IMG/VR virus record: IMGVR_UViG_3300028025_003736
Span: 1 to 58,123 of that record
DNA length: 58,123 nucleotides
DNA from: a virus
Strand: one strand, 5' to 3'
Both the position numbers and the translations under genes were made by a program. Shown here in pieces: positions 6,042-15,267 of this stretch. Position 1 is the first letter of the stretch, and each line of letters opens with the position of its first letter. The notes under the pieces were generated by a model. It made no database searches. It saw only the letters and a list, made by a program, of their open reading frames with translations, and was not told where the DNA came from.

Positions 6042-8039
6042 TTGCAACAAGAACATCAAATATATGGTATTACATATAAGACTCCAGAAGTTCCAGAAAA
6101 CTTCTCAGATGGCAATAAGTTTAATAAAATAGTTATACCAGAGGTATTTCAAGAGCTAGAATTTGATGATGATGGGAATGCAATATATGGAGATGAGCAG
6201 ATGAATTTTATTATACAAGAGGTCAATAGAATTAAAAATGGTTATTGGTTCATAAATAGTGATGTAGAGACATACATAACTGGGTTGCATTATTTTTATT
6301 TAAACTATTGGACGCTTGAAGATGGGAATACACCAGACTATAGGGACGCAGACAGGAGATATTTTTACTTCCAAGAATACTGTGAAAAACTTCCGCAGTG
6401 CTATGGAGTTGTGCGCATTAAAAAGCGTAGGGAAGGTGCTACATCTCAAGCTACCTGCTATTTGGTATGGAAGGCCATTACGCAGAAAAAACAATTTTGT
6501 GGAATAATATCAAAGACTGGTAAAGACGCATCTGATGCTTTTATATACATGGTTATGAATGGATATAGAAATCTACCTATATTCCTAAAGCCAAGGGTTG
6601 AGGATGAGGAGACAAAAACAGAAATTGTTTTCAAGAAGAAGAAGGATAAGAGAAAAGTAGTGCAAAGGGAGAAAGGTAAAATATTTGATGATGATATAGG
6701 GATGGAGTCTAAGATAAACTTTAAGAATACTGCCCTAAACTCTTATGACTCTGGAAGGGTATCTGCCCTATTAATGGATGAGGCTGGTAAATGGCCAAGG
6801 GAAATTCCCGTAAATCAGTATTGGCCAATTGTTAGAAAAACACTTATGAGGGGTGCTATAAAAGTAGGGTTCTGCCTTATCCCATCAACAGCTAATGATG
6901 CAAAGAGTGGTGGAGAGCCATATAAGGCACTATTTGACGAAAGCTCACATTTTAATGACTCATATACAGCTACAGGTCTATATAGGTATTTTTGCCCTGC
7001 ATATGACGGCTACGAGGGTTTTATAGACGAGTATGGTAATTCTATAATAGAAGCGCCAACAGAGGAGCAAAAAAAGTATGTATTGCAGCGTTACGGAATG
7101 AAAATAGAGTCTGGTGCAAAAGATTATTTATTGGCTCAAAGAAGACTTATACAAGATAAGAAGGCACTTTCAGAGGAGATTAGGATGAATCCTTTTACTG
7201 AAGAAGAAGCCTTTATGATTGACCAGAAGAAGTGCTACTTTAACTCAGAGAAAATATACAACCAATTAGATGTTATTGCTGAAGACAAAATTAGACTTAG
7301 AAGAGTTAGATTGTATTGGAAAGATGATAAAACTGTTGAGTGGGCGGATGATAAAGAAGGGGCTTGGCTTATTCATAAGTTTCCTTCAGATGGGGAAAAG
7401 AATAGGTTTAAAGAGGATAATGGATATAAGTCTCCAGCCAATAGCCACAAGTATGTTTCAGGTATTGACCCATTCAAGTCTTCTGTAATATCTGGTAAAG
7501 GTTCTATGGGTACTTGCTATGTATTTGAAAGGTTGGATATAAATGACCCTAATAATACTGGGATGCCTATAGCGGAATACGTAGACAGGCCTAGGCTAAA
7601 ATCTCTTTTTCATGAAGACATGTTAAAAGCAGCTGTTTTTTGGGGATACAAGGCATGCTACGAGAATGACGTTGGCGATGATTTTGTGGACTACTTCTCA
7701 AATAAGGGATATAAGGGCTATCTAATGAAAACACCAGATGCCGCTATCGACAGAAATAAAAGAAGGCATGTTTCCAAGTTTGGGGTTACATCTGGAGACG
7801 CATTTGCTCTAGCTAGGCAGCTTGATACTTGTATTACCTATATAGAGAACTATTGTGACAAAATCGTATTCAAGGACCTTCTTGAAGAACTGCTCCAATA
7901 TGACCATGAACATAGGACCGTATACGATAGAACAGTAGCTTTTATGATTAGTTTGCTGTCTGGAGTTTCCCTAGAAAGTAAGAAGGAGGAGAAACCATTA
8001 GTTTCCATACCTTTGAGAACGTACAAACTTTCAATCTAA
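6042..8039 (+). CDS. terL: Terminase large subunit
   Basis: A 665-aa packaging ATPase-nuclease. The ATPase part has a degenerate Walker A (KKRREGATSQ, near residue 130) and a clear Walker B (ALLMDEAGKW, near residue 242). The C-terminal RNase-H-like nuclease shows its acidic residues in SGIDPFKSS, the YENDVGDDF segment and YDHEHRTVYDRTVA. It cuts concatemeric DNA and pumps it through the portal encoded next. I use TTG at 6042, 1 nt after the previous stop; the next in-frame ATG lies too far into the conserved N-terminus. TerL of this length, directly before the portal, is the usual arrangement in Bacteroidota podoviruses. Confidence 0.9.
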   Translation: MQQEHQIYGITYKTPEVPENFSDGNKFNKIVIPEVFQELEFDDDGNAIYGDEQMNFIIQEVNRIKNGYWFINSDVETYITGLHYFYLNYWTLEDGNTPDYRDADRRYFYFQEYCEKLPQCYGVVRIKKRREGATSQATCYLVWKAITQKKQFCGIISKTGKDASDAFIYMVMNGYRNLPIFLKPRVEDEETKTEIVFKKKKDKRKVVQREKGKIFDDDIGMESKINFKNTALNSYDSGRVSALLMDEAGKWPREIPVNQYWPIVRKTLMRGAIKVGFCLIPSTANDAKSGGEPYKALFDESSHFNDSYTATGLYRYFCPAYDGYEGFIDEYGNSIIEAPTEEQKKYVLQRYGMKIESGAKDYLLAQRRLIQDKKALSEEIRMNPFTEEEAFMIDQKKCYFNSEKIYNQLDVIAEDKIRLRRVRLYWKDDKTVEWADDKEGAWLIHKFPSDGEKNRFKEDNGYKSPANSHKYVSGIDPFKSSVISGKGSMGTCYVFERLDINDPNNTGMPIAEYVDRPRLKSLFHEDMLKAAVFWGYKACYENDVGDDFVDYFSNKGYKGYLMKTPDAAIDRNKRRHVSKFGVTSGDAFALARQLDTCITYIENYCDKIVFKDLLEELLQYDHEHRTVYDRTVAFMISLLSGVSLESKKEEKPLVSIPLRTYKLSI

Positions 8040-8043
8040 TTTG

Positions 8044-8051
8044 TAATTTTG
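8044..8051 (+). promoter_or_regulatory. Candidate -7 box TAATTTTG before the portal gene
   Basis: TAATTTTG matches TAnnTTTG in the short gap between terL and the portal gene, 9 nt before the ATG. No TTG at proper spacing. The leader would be only about 6 nt. Confidence 0.45.
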
Positions 8052-8060
8052 CCATATATT

Positions 8061-10367
8061 ATGGAAAACAATAACAACAAGCAGGTTTTAAACTTTCACC
8101 TATCTAGCTTTAAAAGCAAGAGAGACACAAAAGAAGGTCTGAAGATATCTAAGTTTCTTGAGAAAGCTTATAATAGTGGATACTTCTCAAAGAGAAATAG
8201 AAAGTTCGAAAAGAACAGGATGTTTGCCAGGGGCAGGCAACCAATGTCTGAATTTCTTGACCTACTAAATGTAGATGGAAAGGAAGCATTTGTAAATCTT
8301 GACATGAAAGCGCCAGCTATTGCACCTAAGTTTATACAGGTAATTATTGGAGGTTTCATGAAAAGGGATGAGAAGATTAGAGTAACAGCCGTTGACCCTG
8401 TTTCTACAGAAAGGAAAACATATGAGAGAGAAGAGGCTGAGTTTAGAATGAACTTTGGTGAAGATGTTAAGGGAGTTGAAGATATGGCAGGTGTCAAGCT
8501 TATGCCTGAAAATGCCTATACTCCAGAAGATTATGAAGAACTTGAGTTATTCTTTAATGAGTTTCAGATTCCAGAGGAGATAATGTTTGAGAAGGGAATA
8601 AGTTCTGTATTTGATACAAACAGTTGGTCTGTAATAAAAAGAAAGCTAATTGAGGATATTATTGAGACTGGATTGGCTTGCACTAAAGTATCTGTAAACA
8701 GAGGTGGAAAGATAACTACTAGAAGAGTAATACCAGAAAATCTAATATATTCATATTCTGATTACGACGACTTTAGAGATATGTCTTTTATCGGAGAGGT
8801 TCTATCAATGAAGATTGTAGACGTTAGGAATAACTACCCAAGTATGGATGAGGAGCAATTATATAAGATTGCTCAAAAATCAAAGAATTACAATAGTCAA
8901 GTTAAATGGGATGACAGGTATAGATATAATATAGATAGACCATATGATGATTGGACTGTAGATGTTTTAGACTTTGAGATAAAGTCAATAGACAGTATGA
9001 TTTACCAAGCCCGTATTAATAAGTTTGGAAATCTAATTGTAGAAAGGAAAGAAAAAGAGCCACAAAAAGTAGGAGACAATAAGGAGATTATACGCAAGGA
9101 TATGCAAGTTGTATATAAAGGAATATATATTCTTGCTTCAGATATAATGCTTGAGTGGGGTTTAGCAAAGAATATGATTAAGCCTAGTATGGCTAAAGAG
9201 ATTGCTGATGTATATTTTAGTTATAGTGTATTTATGCACGAAAATCTTGACCTACAGAATATGGCCATACCAGAAAGGATGGAGACTTCTATTAGGCAGA
9301 TGACTCTTGCGCATTTAAAAATACAACAGCTAATTGCTAAACTTAGGCCATCTGGTCTTATTATAGATATAGATTCACTATCTGATATTAGTCTTGGACA
9401 GGGTAAAAATATTACTCCTTTAGAAATTCAGAAAATTTACGACCAAACTGGGAATATATACTACAGGAGAAGAACAGAAGATGGAGATGGCATGAATGGC
9501 TCGCCTATTCAAGAAGCTCCAAATAATGCTAGCATAGGACAAATCCAAGAGCTTATAACTGTTTATAACCACTATCTTGAAAGGCTTCGTGATGAAATTG
9601 GTGTAAATGAATATAGGGAAGGTGCTAGTGTAAATCCCAAAATGGGACTTGGCGTACAACAGGCTCAGATATCTGCATCAAATAATGCAACAGACTTTCT
9701 GTATGATGCATATTTGAACATATATACACAAACATCATTTAAGATTGCTTTACTTCTTTATGATTCAGTATTATATGGAGGTCAGGCATATAAGGAATAC
9801 TTATCAAATAATAATGTAGAAGGTAAAGTTTTTGATGTATTTATTGAAGCTTTGCCAGATGATTCTGAAAAGCAGTTTTTAAATCAAATGGTCCAAACTG
9901 CTTTATCTGCTGGTATGATTGAATTTGAAGATGCTTTTAAAGTAAGGAATATAAAGAATTATAAACTTGCTGAAATGTATCTTTCAAAAGCTAAGAAGCG
10001 TAAAATGAAAGAGGATATGCTGAAGTCTCAACAAAACTCACAAATGAATGCAGAGTCTCAACAGCAATCTATTGCTGCAAAGGCTCAAGCCGATGCTCAG
10101 ATGGAGCAAATTCAAGCTCAGAATAAAATATCTATTGTACAAACTGAGATGAAGTTTAAGCAAGATATTATGACTCAAGAGTTTGTTCAGTCCGCATTAA
10201 TGAAGTCATATGAACTTGATAAGGAATTGCCATCAGAAATACAATCTATTATTGACAGCTATTTCTCGGATATAGAGCAAATGAAAATGCAACAGCAGGC
10301 AATGCAGGAGCAGCAAATGCAAGAGCAAGAAATGCAAGAAGGTGGTCAAATGCCTGAAGCAGAATAA
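8061..10367 (+). CDS. Portal protein
   Basis: A 768-aa protein placed directly between terminase and scaffold/capsid genes, the usual portal position and size for crAss-like and related podoviruses. The long mixed alpha/beta body is followed from about residue 645 by a Gln/Met/Ala-rich coiled coil (QQNSQMNAESQQQSIAAKAQ), as seen in barrel regions of large podovirus portals, and a C-terminus almost only Gln, Met and Glu. It would form the dodecameric DNA channel and bind TerL and the tail connector. I use ATG 8061; an in-frame TTG at 8049 overlaps the -7 box region. Confidence 0.85.
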   Translation: MENNNNKQVLNFHLSSFKSKRDTKEGLKISKFLEKAYNSGYFSKRNRKFEKNRMFARGRQPMSEFLDLLNVDGKEAFVNLDMKAPAIAPKFIQVIIGGFMKRDEKIRVTAVDPVSTERKTYEREEAEFRMNFGEDVKGVEDMAGVKLMPENAYTPEDYEELELFFNEFQIPEEIMFEKGISSVFDTNSWSVIKRKLIEDIIETGLACTKVSVNRGGKITTRRVIPENLIYSYSDYDDFRDMSFIGEVLSMKIVDVRNNYPSMDEEQLYKIAQKSKNYNSQVKWDDRYRYNIDRPYDDWTVDVLDFEIKSIDSMIYQARINKFGNLIVERKEKEPQKVGDNKEIIRKDMQVVYKGIYILASDIMLEWGLAKNMIKPSMAKEIADVYFSYSVFMHENLDLQNMAIPERMETSIRQMTLAHLKIQQLIAKLRPSGLIIDIDSLSDISLGQGKNITPLEIQKIYDQTGNIYYRRRTEDGDGMNGSPIQEAPNNASIGQIQELITVYNHYLERLRDEIGVNEYREGASVNPKMGLGVQQAQISASNNATDFLYDAYLNIYTQTSFKIALLLYDSVLYGGQAYKEYLSNNNVEGKVFDVFIEALPDDSEKQFLNQMVQTALSAGMIEFEDAFKVRNIKNYKLAEMYLSKAKKRKMKEDMLKSQQNSQMNAESQQQSIAAKAQADAQMEQIQAQNKISIVQTEMKFKQDIMTQEFVQSALMKSYELDKELPSEIQSIIDSYFSDIEQMKMQQQAMQEQQMQEQEMQEGGQMPEAE

Positions 10368-10373
10368 TATATA

Positions 10374-10381
10374 TATATTTG
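10374..10381 (+). promoter_or_regulatory. Candidate -7 box TATATTTG before the scaffold gene
   Basis: TATATTTG in the 34-nt gap between portal and scaffold genes, 20 nt before the ATG at 10402. The upstream region is an AT repeat and lacks a clear TTG. Confidence 0.5.
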
Positions 10382-10401
10382 CATATAAAATAAACCATAC
10401 C

Positions 10402-11550
10402 ATGTCTGAAACGCAAGAATTCAATCCGTTTAATTTGTCTGAATACTCAGGCACAGAAACAACTCAAGAAACGTCTTCTAATGTTCAACCAGAACAACAA
10501 CAAGCTGTAGAAGTTGTGTCATCTGAAGTTTCACAGGAAACTACACAAGATGGTCAACAACAGTCTGATGTTGTACAAATGAACACAGATTATTCTCAGC
10601 AAGTTCAACAAGAATCTGAGAGTAAGCAAGTTTTTGAAAATCAAGAGCCATCTGAATTTACATTTGAATGGCCAAATGAAGTCTCAAAAGACATATACGA
10701 AAAGCTTATAAATGGTGACATTTCAGAGCTTGCCGATATGATTTATGAGCAAAAAGTTCTTTCTAGTTTAGATGATATGAGTGAGCATGATGTTGTTAAG
10801 CTGAAAATGGCTTATGAATATCCAGACCTTACTCCAGAAGAAATAGAAGACGAATTCAACAGTAAATATAGTGTTGAAGAAGACTTTGATGAATCAATGA
10901 TGACCGATGAAGAAGTTTCTTCAAAAAAGCGTCATATTGAGAAACAAAGAAAATCGCTTGCAAGGGAGATGAAGAAGGACGTTAGAGAAGCAAAAGATTA
11001 CCTTTCAAGCATGAAACAAGAGATTTCGTTTCCAGACATACTTAGTCAAGTAGCTGCTCCACAACAGTATGATACAGAATCAGTTGTGAGTCAATATTTG
11101 GCTAATCAGGAAGAAGAGCAATCTAAGGTCTACAATGTTGCTAGGCAGGAATACCTAAATAGCATCAATGATGGACTTAAATCTTTTGATGGATTTAGCG
11201 TCAATTACAAAGACGAGGATGTCTCATTTGACGGTAAGTATAGCCTAACTCCGGAAGACAAGGCTACTCTTACAAATTCATTAAAGGATTTTGATTTGGA
11301 AGAGTTTTATGGCAATAGGTACTACAAGGATGGTAGGTACGACGCTAAACAACTCGCCGAAGATGTCTACTTCCTGCAAAATAGAGATAAGATTGTTAAT
11401 TCTATGGTGACACAGGCTGTGTCTCGTGCAAAATTGGACATTCTTAAATCTATGAAAAATGTTGATTATAGCGACAGCCCAAGAGTTGCTGCTTCTTCTG
11501 CATCTACAGATGACTATAGTGCAATGGTATCGAAATTGTATAGTTTATAA
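10402..11550 (+). CDS. Probable scaffold protein
   Basis: A 382-aa very acidic, Gln/Ser/Glu-rich protein directly before the major capsid gene. The first 100 residues are low-complexity (QEFNPFNLSEYSG, then Gln-rich). The middle is helical (EELSDLADMIYEQK-like segments and a KKRHIEKQRKSLAREMKK stretch), and the C-terminus is short and polar. This profile and position match assembly scaffolds that line the prohead and are removed before packaging. ATG 10402 is chosen; an upstream GTG would read back through the -7 box into the portal gene. Confidence 0.75.
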   Translation: MSETQEFNPFNLSEYSGTETTQETSSNVQPEQQQAVEVVSSEVSQETTQDGQQQSDVVQMNTDYSQQVQQESESKQVFENQEPSEFTFEWPNEVSKDIYEKLINGDISELADMIYEQKVLSSLDDMSEHDVVKLKMAYEYPDLTPEEIEDEFNSKYSVEEDFDESMMTDEEVSSKKRHIEKQRKSLAREMKKDVREAKDYLSSMKQEISFPDILSQVAAPQQYDTESVVSQYLANQEEEQSKVYNVARQEYLNSINDGLKSFDGFSVNYKDEDVSFDGKYSLTPEDKATLTNSLKDFDLEEFYGNRYYKDGRYDAKQLAEDVYFLQNRDKIVNSMVTQAVSRAKLDILKSMKNVDYSDSPRVAASSASTDDYSAMVSKLYSL

Positions 11551-11572
11551 GTAACAATTAAAATAATTAAAA

Positions 11573-12880
11573 ATGCCAGTATTGCAACCAGGTGGTGTAT
11601 CCACCTCAATTAATAGGCAGTTCGTATCGGACTTGTCTATTTTGAAGCCACAATACTTCCCTCAATTTATTGAGAAGTATGGCTCACAAAACTATGCCCA
11701 ACTCCTTGAGGCTTTGGGTATGAAAGCAACCGTTCCTTCTAAGAAGTTCGGTCACTTCGAATCTCGTGGTAAACTCCATGACAACGTAAAAGTTTCATCA
11801 ATCACTGGTGGTGCTTCTGCAGGTGCTACAATCACTGTCGAAGTTGATGCAGCTTCTGTTAGCAGTAGCCGTAGCCCAGTTCGTCTTGGTGAAGTTGTAG
11901 AAAACGCAAAGAATGGTAAGCAGTATAAAATCACTGCTGTTACCGATTTTAACACGTTCACTATGACTCCGTTTGATTCTACAGAACTTGGAAACGCAAC
12001 TGTAGCAGCTGCTGACTTCCTTTTGTTCCGTGGTATCTCTGAAGCTGGTGAAGCTTCTACTAAGTTTGACAGCTTGGCTGGTCTTATCGAAGAGAAGACT
12101 TTCTACACTACAGAAATCCGTGAAGATTTCACCATTACTGATAGAGCTAAAATTGAAGAATTGTGGTTCGAAGTAAACGGTCAACCTTACTATACCTACA
12201 AAGGTTTGGATGAGGCTGTTCGCCGTTTCATGAATAACAAAGAGTTCAAATTGATGTTCGGTAAGCCAAATGGTGCTACGGGTTCAACTGGTTTGATTCC
12301 TCAAGTTGAGGCTGGTGGTCAAGTAACTACATGGGGTACTAGCTTTGATATTGATGATTTTCATAATCTAGCTCGTCTTGCTGACTTCAATGGTGGAGCT
12401 CAAGAATACCACTTCCTTATGGATAGCTACCTTCGCAGTGCTGTTGATGATGCTTTGTTCGCTAAGTATCAGAACGGTTCTATCGTATGGGCTTCTGTAG
12501 GTGGTTCTAGCGAAGTAGCTGTTAAATATGGCTTCGATTCTCTGAAAGTTGATGGTACTACCTTCCATTTGAAGAAGTATCTTCCTTTCAATGCTGAAGC
12601 TGTTTACGGACAGTCTATCGGTACTGCTGGATACTATGCTCGTACAGGTCTTTTGATTCCTGTTAAAGATGGTCGTGACGCTCAAACTGGCGATAAAGTT
12701 CCTTCTCTACGCATTGTTTACAATGAGGTTGAGCCTGGAAAAGAAATCAAAGTTTGGGAAACTGGTGCTCTTGCTAAAGTTCCAACTTCAGATAAGATGG
12801 AATTGAACGTACACCACATGTCATACTGCGGTATTCAGCTGTTCGCAGCTAACCAATTCATGAAAGTTACTTACGCTTAA
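11573..12880 (+). CDS. Major capsid protein
   Basis: A 435-aa protein of the HK97-type capsid class by position, size and composition, with an N-terminal stretch (LKPQYFPQFIEKYGSQNYAQ, then KKFGHFESRGKLHDN) of the kind seen in Bacteroidota podovirus capsid proteins, and a C-terminal ELNVHHMSYCGIQLFAANQF strand. It forms the icosahedral shell. Arg is mostly CGT/CGC and GC content is higher than in neighbours, where AGA/AGG dominates: this looks like codon selection for very high expression. A strong terminator follows immediately. Confidence 0.88.
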   Translation: MPVLQPGGVSTSINRQFVSDLSILKPQYFPQFIEKYGSQNYAQLLEALGMKATVPSKKFGHFESRGKLHDNVKVSSITGGASAGATITVEVDAASVSSSRSPVRLGEVVENAKNGKQYKITAVTDFNTFTMTPFDSTELGNATVAAADFLLFRGISEAGEASTKFDSLAGLIEEKTFYTTEIREDFTITDRAKIEELWFEVNGQPYYTYKGLDEAVRRFMNNKEFKLMFGKPNGATGSTGLIPQVEAGGQVTTWGTSFDIDDFHNLARLADFNGGAQEYHFLMDSYLRSAVDDALFAKYQNGSIVWASVGGSSEVAVKYGFDSLKVDGTTFHLKKYLPFNAEAVYGQSIGTAGYYARTGLLIPVKDGRDAQTGDKVPSLRIVYNEVEPGKEIKVWETGALAKVPTSDKMELNVHHMSYCGIQLFAANQFMKVTYA

Positions 12881-12900
12881 TCGTAATACTATATGAATAA

Positions 12901-12930
12901 AGAGCCCCGCCTAGTGCGGGGTTTTCTTTT
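12901..12930 (+). terminator. Intrinsic terminator after the major capsid gene
   Basis: CCCCGC (12905-12910) pairs with GCGGGG (12916-12921) over a 5-nt loop; weaker pairs extend the stem, then TTTTCTTTTTTT follows. It lies 21 nt after the capsid stop. Confidence 0.9.
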
Positions 12931-12935
12931 TTTAG

Positions 12936-12943
12936 TATATTTG
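12936..12943 (+). promoter_or_regulatory. -7 box TATATTTG directly after the capsid terminator
   Basis: TATATTTG begins 6 nt after the terminator U-tract and 29 nt before the ATG at 12965. The terminator-promoter pair separates capsid transcription from the connector genes. Confidence 0.55.
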
Positions 12944-12964
12944 CTTAAACCAAAAATTATAACC

Positions 12965-13894
12965 ATGGCAAAAGCAACGCGCAAGACATTAGACGAAAAT
13001 GGCAATATTGTTGAACTATCTGGTAGTATACCATCTGGAGACAATCTTGGATTTGAAAACACAATCGAGCAAGCAGAACTCCCAAAAAAGAAGAAAGAAC
13101 CAAAAGAGTATATTTTTCAGCTAATAGAAAAGTTCTATACTAGTACTTCAAATTACCCTAGACCTCCTTATCCAGAGACATATTTAATTAAAAATACTGA
13201 TGTAATCTACGATGAAGAGTCTGGAACTGAAAGAAATATTAGATATCTAGAAGGAGTTAGTACAGTTTATGAAGATGAGCAAGAGCATCTATCTGATTCT
13301 AAAAAAAGACAAAGGCCTGATATTAAATTTATAAATGGTATTCTTCGGGTTCAGTCAAACAGGACTTCACTATTAAAATTCTTGCTTCTTAGTAACATGA
13401 ATGATGGTAATAGTAACACTATTCATGGAACAAGAAAAATTTATAAAGTGATTGACTTTGACGCTCAAGAGCAAACAGCTATCAATAATGCTGAAATAAG
13501 GATGGATGCTATGAAAATGGCTATGGAAGCTAGTGTAGAAACTATGATTCCACATGCTCAATATCTTGGCGTTAGGTTCAAAAATACATATGGAGAGGAT
13601 AGGGGAGATAAGGCAATTAGGGTAGATTACCTTGATTTTGCTGATAAAAACCCAGATGCTTTTTTAAAGAGCTATAACAATCCTCTTGTTAAGATTGAAT
13701 ATGCAATCAGAAAGGCTATTGCCCTAGATTTAATTAATCTTCATTCTGTTAAGGGACAGGCTATTTGGGGTGATACAAAGAAATTTATCGCACAAATACC
13801 TGATAGGAAAGACCCTAACAAGCACCTAGCAGACTTCGCCTTAAGCGATTCTGGAAGGGATTTTTACTCTCAACTAAAGTCAATGACTTCATAA
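12965..13894 (+). CDS. Hypothetical structural protein downstream of the capsid gene
   Basis: A 309-aa protein starting MAKATRKTLDENGNIVELSG. No known fold recognised. It is largely polar with a conserved-looking aromatic segment (YPRPPYPETYLI) and a helical middle. The start at ATG 12965 is preferred over ATG 12893, which would have to be translated through the capsid terminator hairpin. Its own promoter box and terminator make it a single-gene unit. By position it may be an auxiliary capsid or head-completion protein; this is inference. Confidence 0.65.
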   Translation: MAKATRKTLDENGNIVELSGSIPSGDNLGFENTIEQAELPKKKKEPKEYIFQLIEKFYTSTSNYPRPPYPETYLIKNTDVIYDEESGTERNIRYLEGVSTVYEDEQEHLSDSKKRQRPDIKFINGILRVQSNRTSLLKFLLLSNMNDGNSNTIHGTRKIYKVIDFDAQEQTAINNAEIRMDAMKMAMEASVETMIPHAQYLGVRFKNTYGEDRGDKAIRVDYLDFADKNPDAFLKSYNNPLVKIEYAIRKAIALDLINLHSVKGQAIWGDTKKFIAQIPDRKDPNKHLADFALSDSGRDFYSQLKSMTS

Positions 13895-13927
13895 ACTAGC
13901 TTCGTGTTTCTTATGGTTTGATTGGTT

Positions 13928-13961
13928 TCTCCCGGTAGTTCTCTACTGGGAGATTTTGTTT
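13928..13961 (+). terminator. Intrinsic terminator after the 309-aa gene
   Basis: TCTCCCGGTAG (13928-13938) pairs with CTACTGGGAGA (13943-13953), 11 bp with one G-U, over a 4-nt TTCT loop, followed by TTTTGTTTT. Confidence 0.9.
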
Positions 13962-13969
13962 TATATTTG
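13962..13969 (+). promoter_or_regulatory. -7 box TATATTTG starting the tail-connector operon
   Basis: TATATTTG directly after the terminator U-tract. The ATG at 13974 follows the box by 4 nt, so a Bacteroidota-type start site would make the transcript leaderless. Confidence 0.55.
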
Positions 13970-13973
13970 CTGT

Positions 13974-14642
13974 ATGAATATTAATGAGGTTTATAAAATT
14001 GTGTCATATTTGGTAGACAAATACCAAGGGACATACATTTCGCCAGATGACTTCAATATGGTGATTAATATGGCTCAAAACCAATATTTGGCATTTCTAA
14101 CAGATGATACAGGGCAGCCTAATAGAAATCAAAAGAATCCTGTTGGAATGTCAAATTCTGCTGTAGTTGCAGACGCTCTTTCTTCTTTTCTTTTAGAATT
14201 AAATATAAATGTAGCGTCTCAGTTAGCAGCAAAGCCTAATGACTTATATAAAACAATTGCAATAAGAACTACAGATGACAATTATCCTGTTAAGTTTGTA
14301 CCTGCTGATAAGATTTCGTCTTATATAGACAATGCAATAGACGCACCTAGCGTTACAGCTCCTATATACTATGAGATAGGCTCAAATTATAAGGTATTCC
14401 CTAGCGCACTAGCTACAATAAGGTTAAGTTATATAAAAACAGCTCAAACACTTAAGTGGGCTTATACTGGTAGTTTAATTTATGACGCAGTAAATAGCGT
14501 ACCAGCTAACAATGCATCCCTTGAGTGGGGAGATACAGATGCTTATGAAATAATATATAGGGCTGTGGGTGTTATAGGAATAAATCTTAAGGATGGAGAT
14601 TTAGTTAGGGCAGCTCAATTAGTAAAAAATGATGGACTATGA
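13974..14642 (+). CDS. Head-tail connector / tail ring protein 1
   Basis: A 222-aa protein starting MNINEVYKIVSYLVDKYQG with the 'F-x-x-x-x-N-x-A-Q-x-x-Y-x-x-F' type N-terminal helix. It contains segments (YPVKFVPADKISSYIDN, APIYYEIGSNYKVFP) typical of the ring or adaptor proteins found between capsid and tail genes in crAss-like phages. It should bind the portal and start the tail. The ATG at 13974 is used; a TTG at 13956 lies in the terminator. It overlaps the next gene by 4 nt (ATGA). Confidence 0.65.
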   Translation: MNINEVYKIVSYLVDKYQGTYISPDDFNMVINMAQNQYLAFLTDDTGQPNRNQKNPVGMSNSAVVADALSSFLLELNINVASQLAAKPNDLYKTIAIRTTDDNYPVKFVPADKISSYIDNAIDAPSVTAPIYYEIGSNYKVFPSALATIRLSYIKTAQTLKWAYTGSLIYDAVNSVPANNASLEWGDTDAYEIIYRAVGVIGINLKDGDLVRAAQLVKNDGL

Positions 14643-15262
14643 TAAGGAGAGCTCTTATAGAACAGATTAGAAGAATGTACTACGGAGGGATGCCTAGCGA
14701 CGATGCAAACCTTACTGAGAATGAGGTTAATCAATATATAAACCAGGGAATTGCTTATATAGCAAAGGTAAATTATACGGATTCTATAAAGATAGACGGG
14801 ATAGAGACTGTTAGTGATGCATTTTATACCACATTTAAGAATCTTGCAGTAGCAAAAGACAATGATACTGGATATTATTATGCAACACTACCACAGCCTC
14901 CTGTGGGGCTCTCGAGAGGGTATGGGATAGCTTCAGTAACATTTCCTGTAAGTACAGGTTTAGCAAAAGCTCCAACTGCCGTATCACCTCGTGAGGTTGA
15001 TTATATAGAGCAGATAAAACTTCCACCTAGTAAGATATTTTACTGGGCTGAAGGAGGTAAACTTTGGATGAGGAGCTACACCAACCTAGTTGGTAAGTTT
15101 GCTATAGTGAGGATGATTAGTTCAGAAAATAGCGATTTGACAGCGGAATTAAATGTTCCTGCTGAATATATTTCTGATATTATTAATTGGATTATGGACC
15201 AGTTAAAGTTCAGAAAGCAGATGACAGAGGATTCAACAAATGATGGGTTAGATACTAAATAA
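14639..15262 (+). CDS. Head-tail connector / tail ring protein 2
   Basis: A 207-aa protein starting MIRRALIEQIRRMYYGGMPSD. The ENEVNQYINQGIAYIAK segment and later VDYIEQIKLPPSKIFYWAEGGKLWM resemble second ring/adaptor proteins of crAss-like tails (P22 gp4-like role). It starts in an ATGA overlap with the first ring gene, and the third follows after 5 nt, so the three are probably made in fixed ratio. Confidence 0.65.
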   Translation: MIRRALIEQIRRMYYGGMPSDDANLTENEVNQYINQGIAYIAKVNYTDSIKIDGIETVSDAFYTTFKNLAVAKDNDTGYYYATLPQPPVGLSRGYGIASVTFPVSTGLAKAPTAVSPREVDYIEQIKLPPSKIFYWAEGGKLWMRSYTNLVGKFAIVRMISSENSDLTAELNVPAEYISDIINWIMDQLKFRKQMTEDSTNDGLDTK

Positions 15263-15267
15263 AAAAT

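Noticed and set aside
12893-12964. Upstream ATG for the 309-aa gene
   Set aside because: Would require translating through the capsid terminator hairpin; ATG 12965 follows a promoter box.
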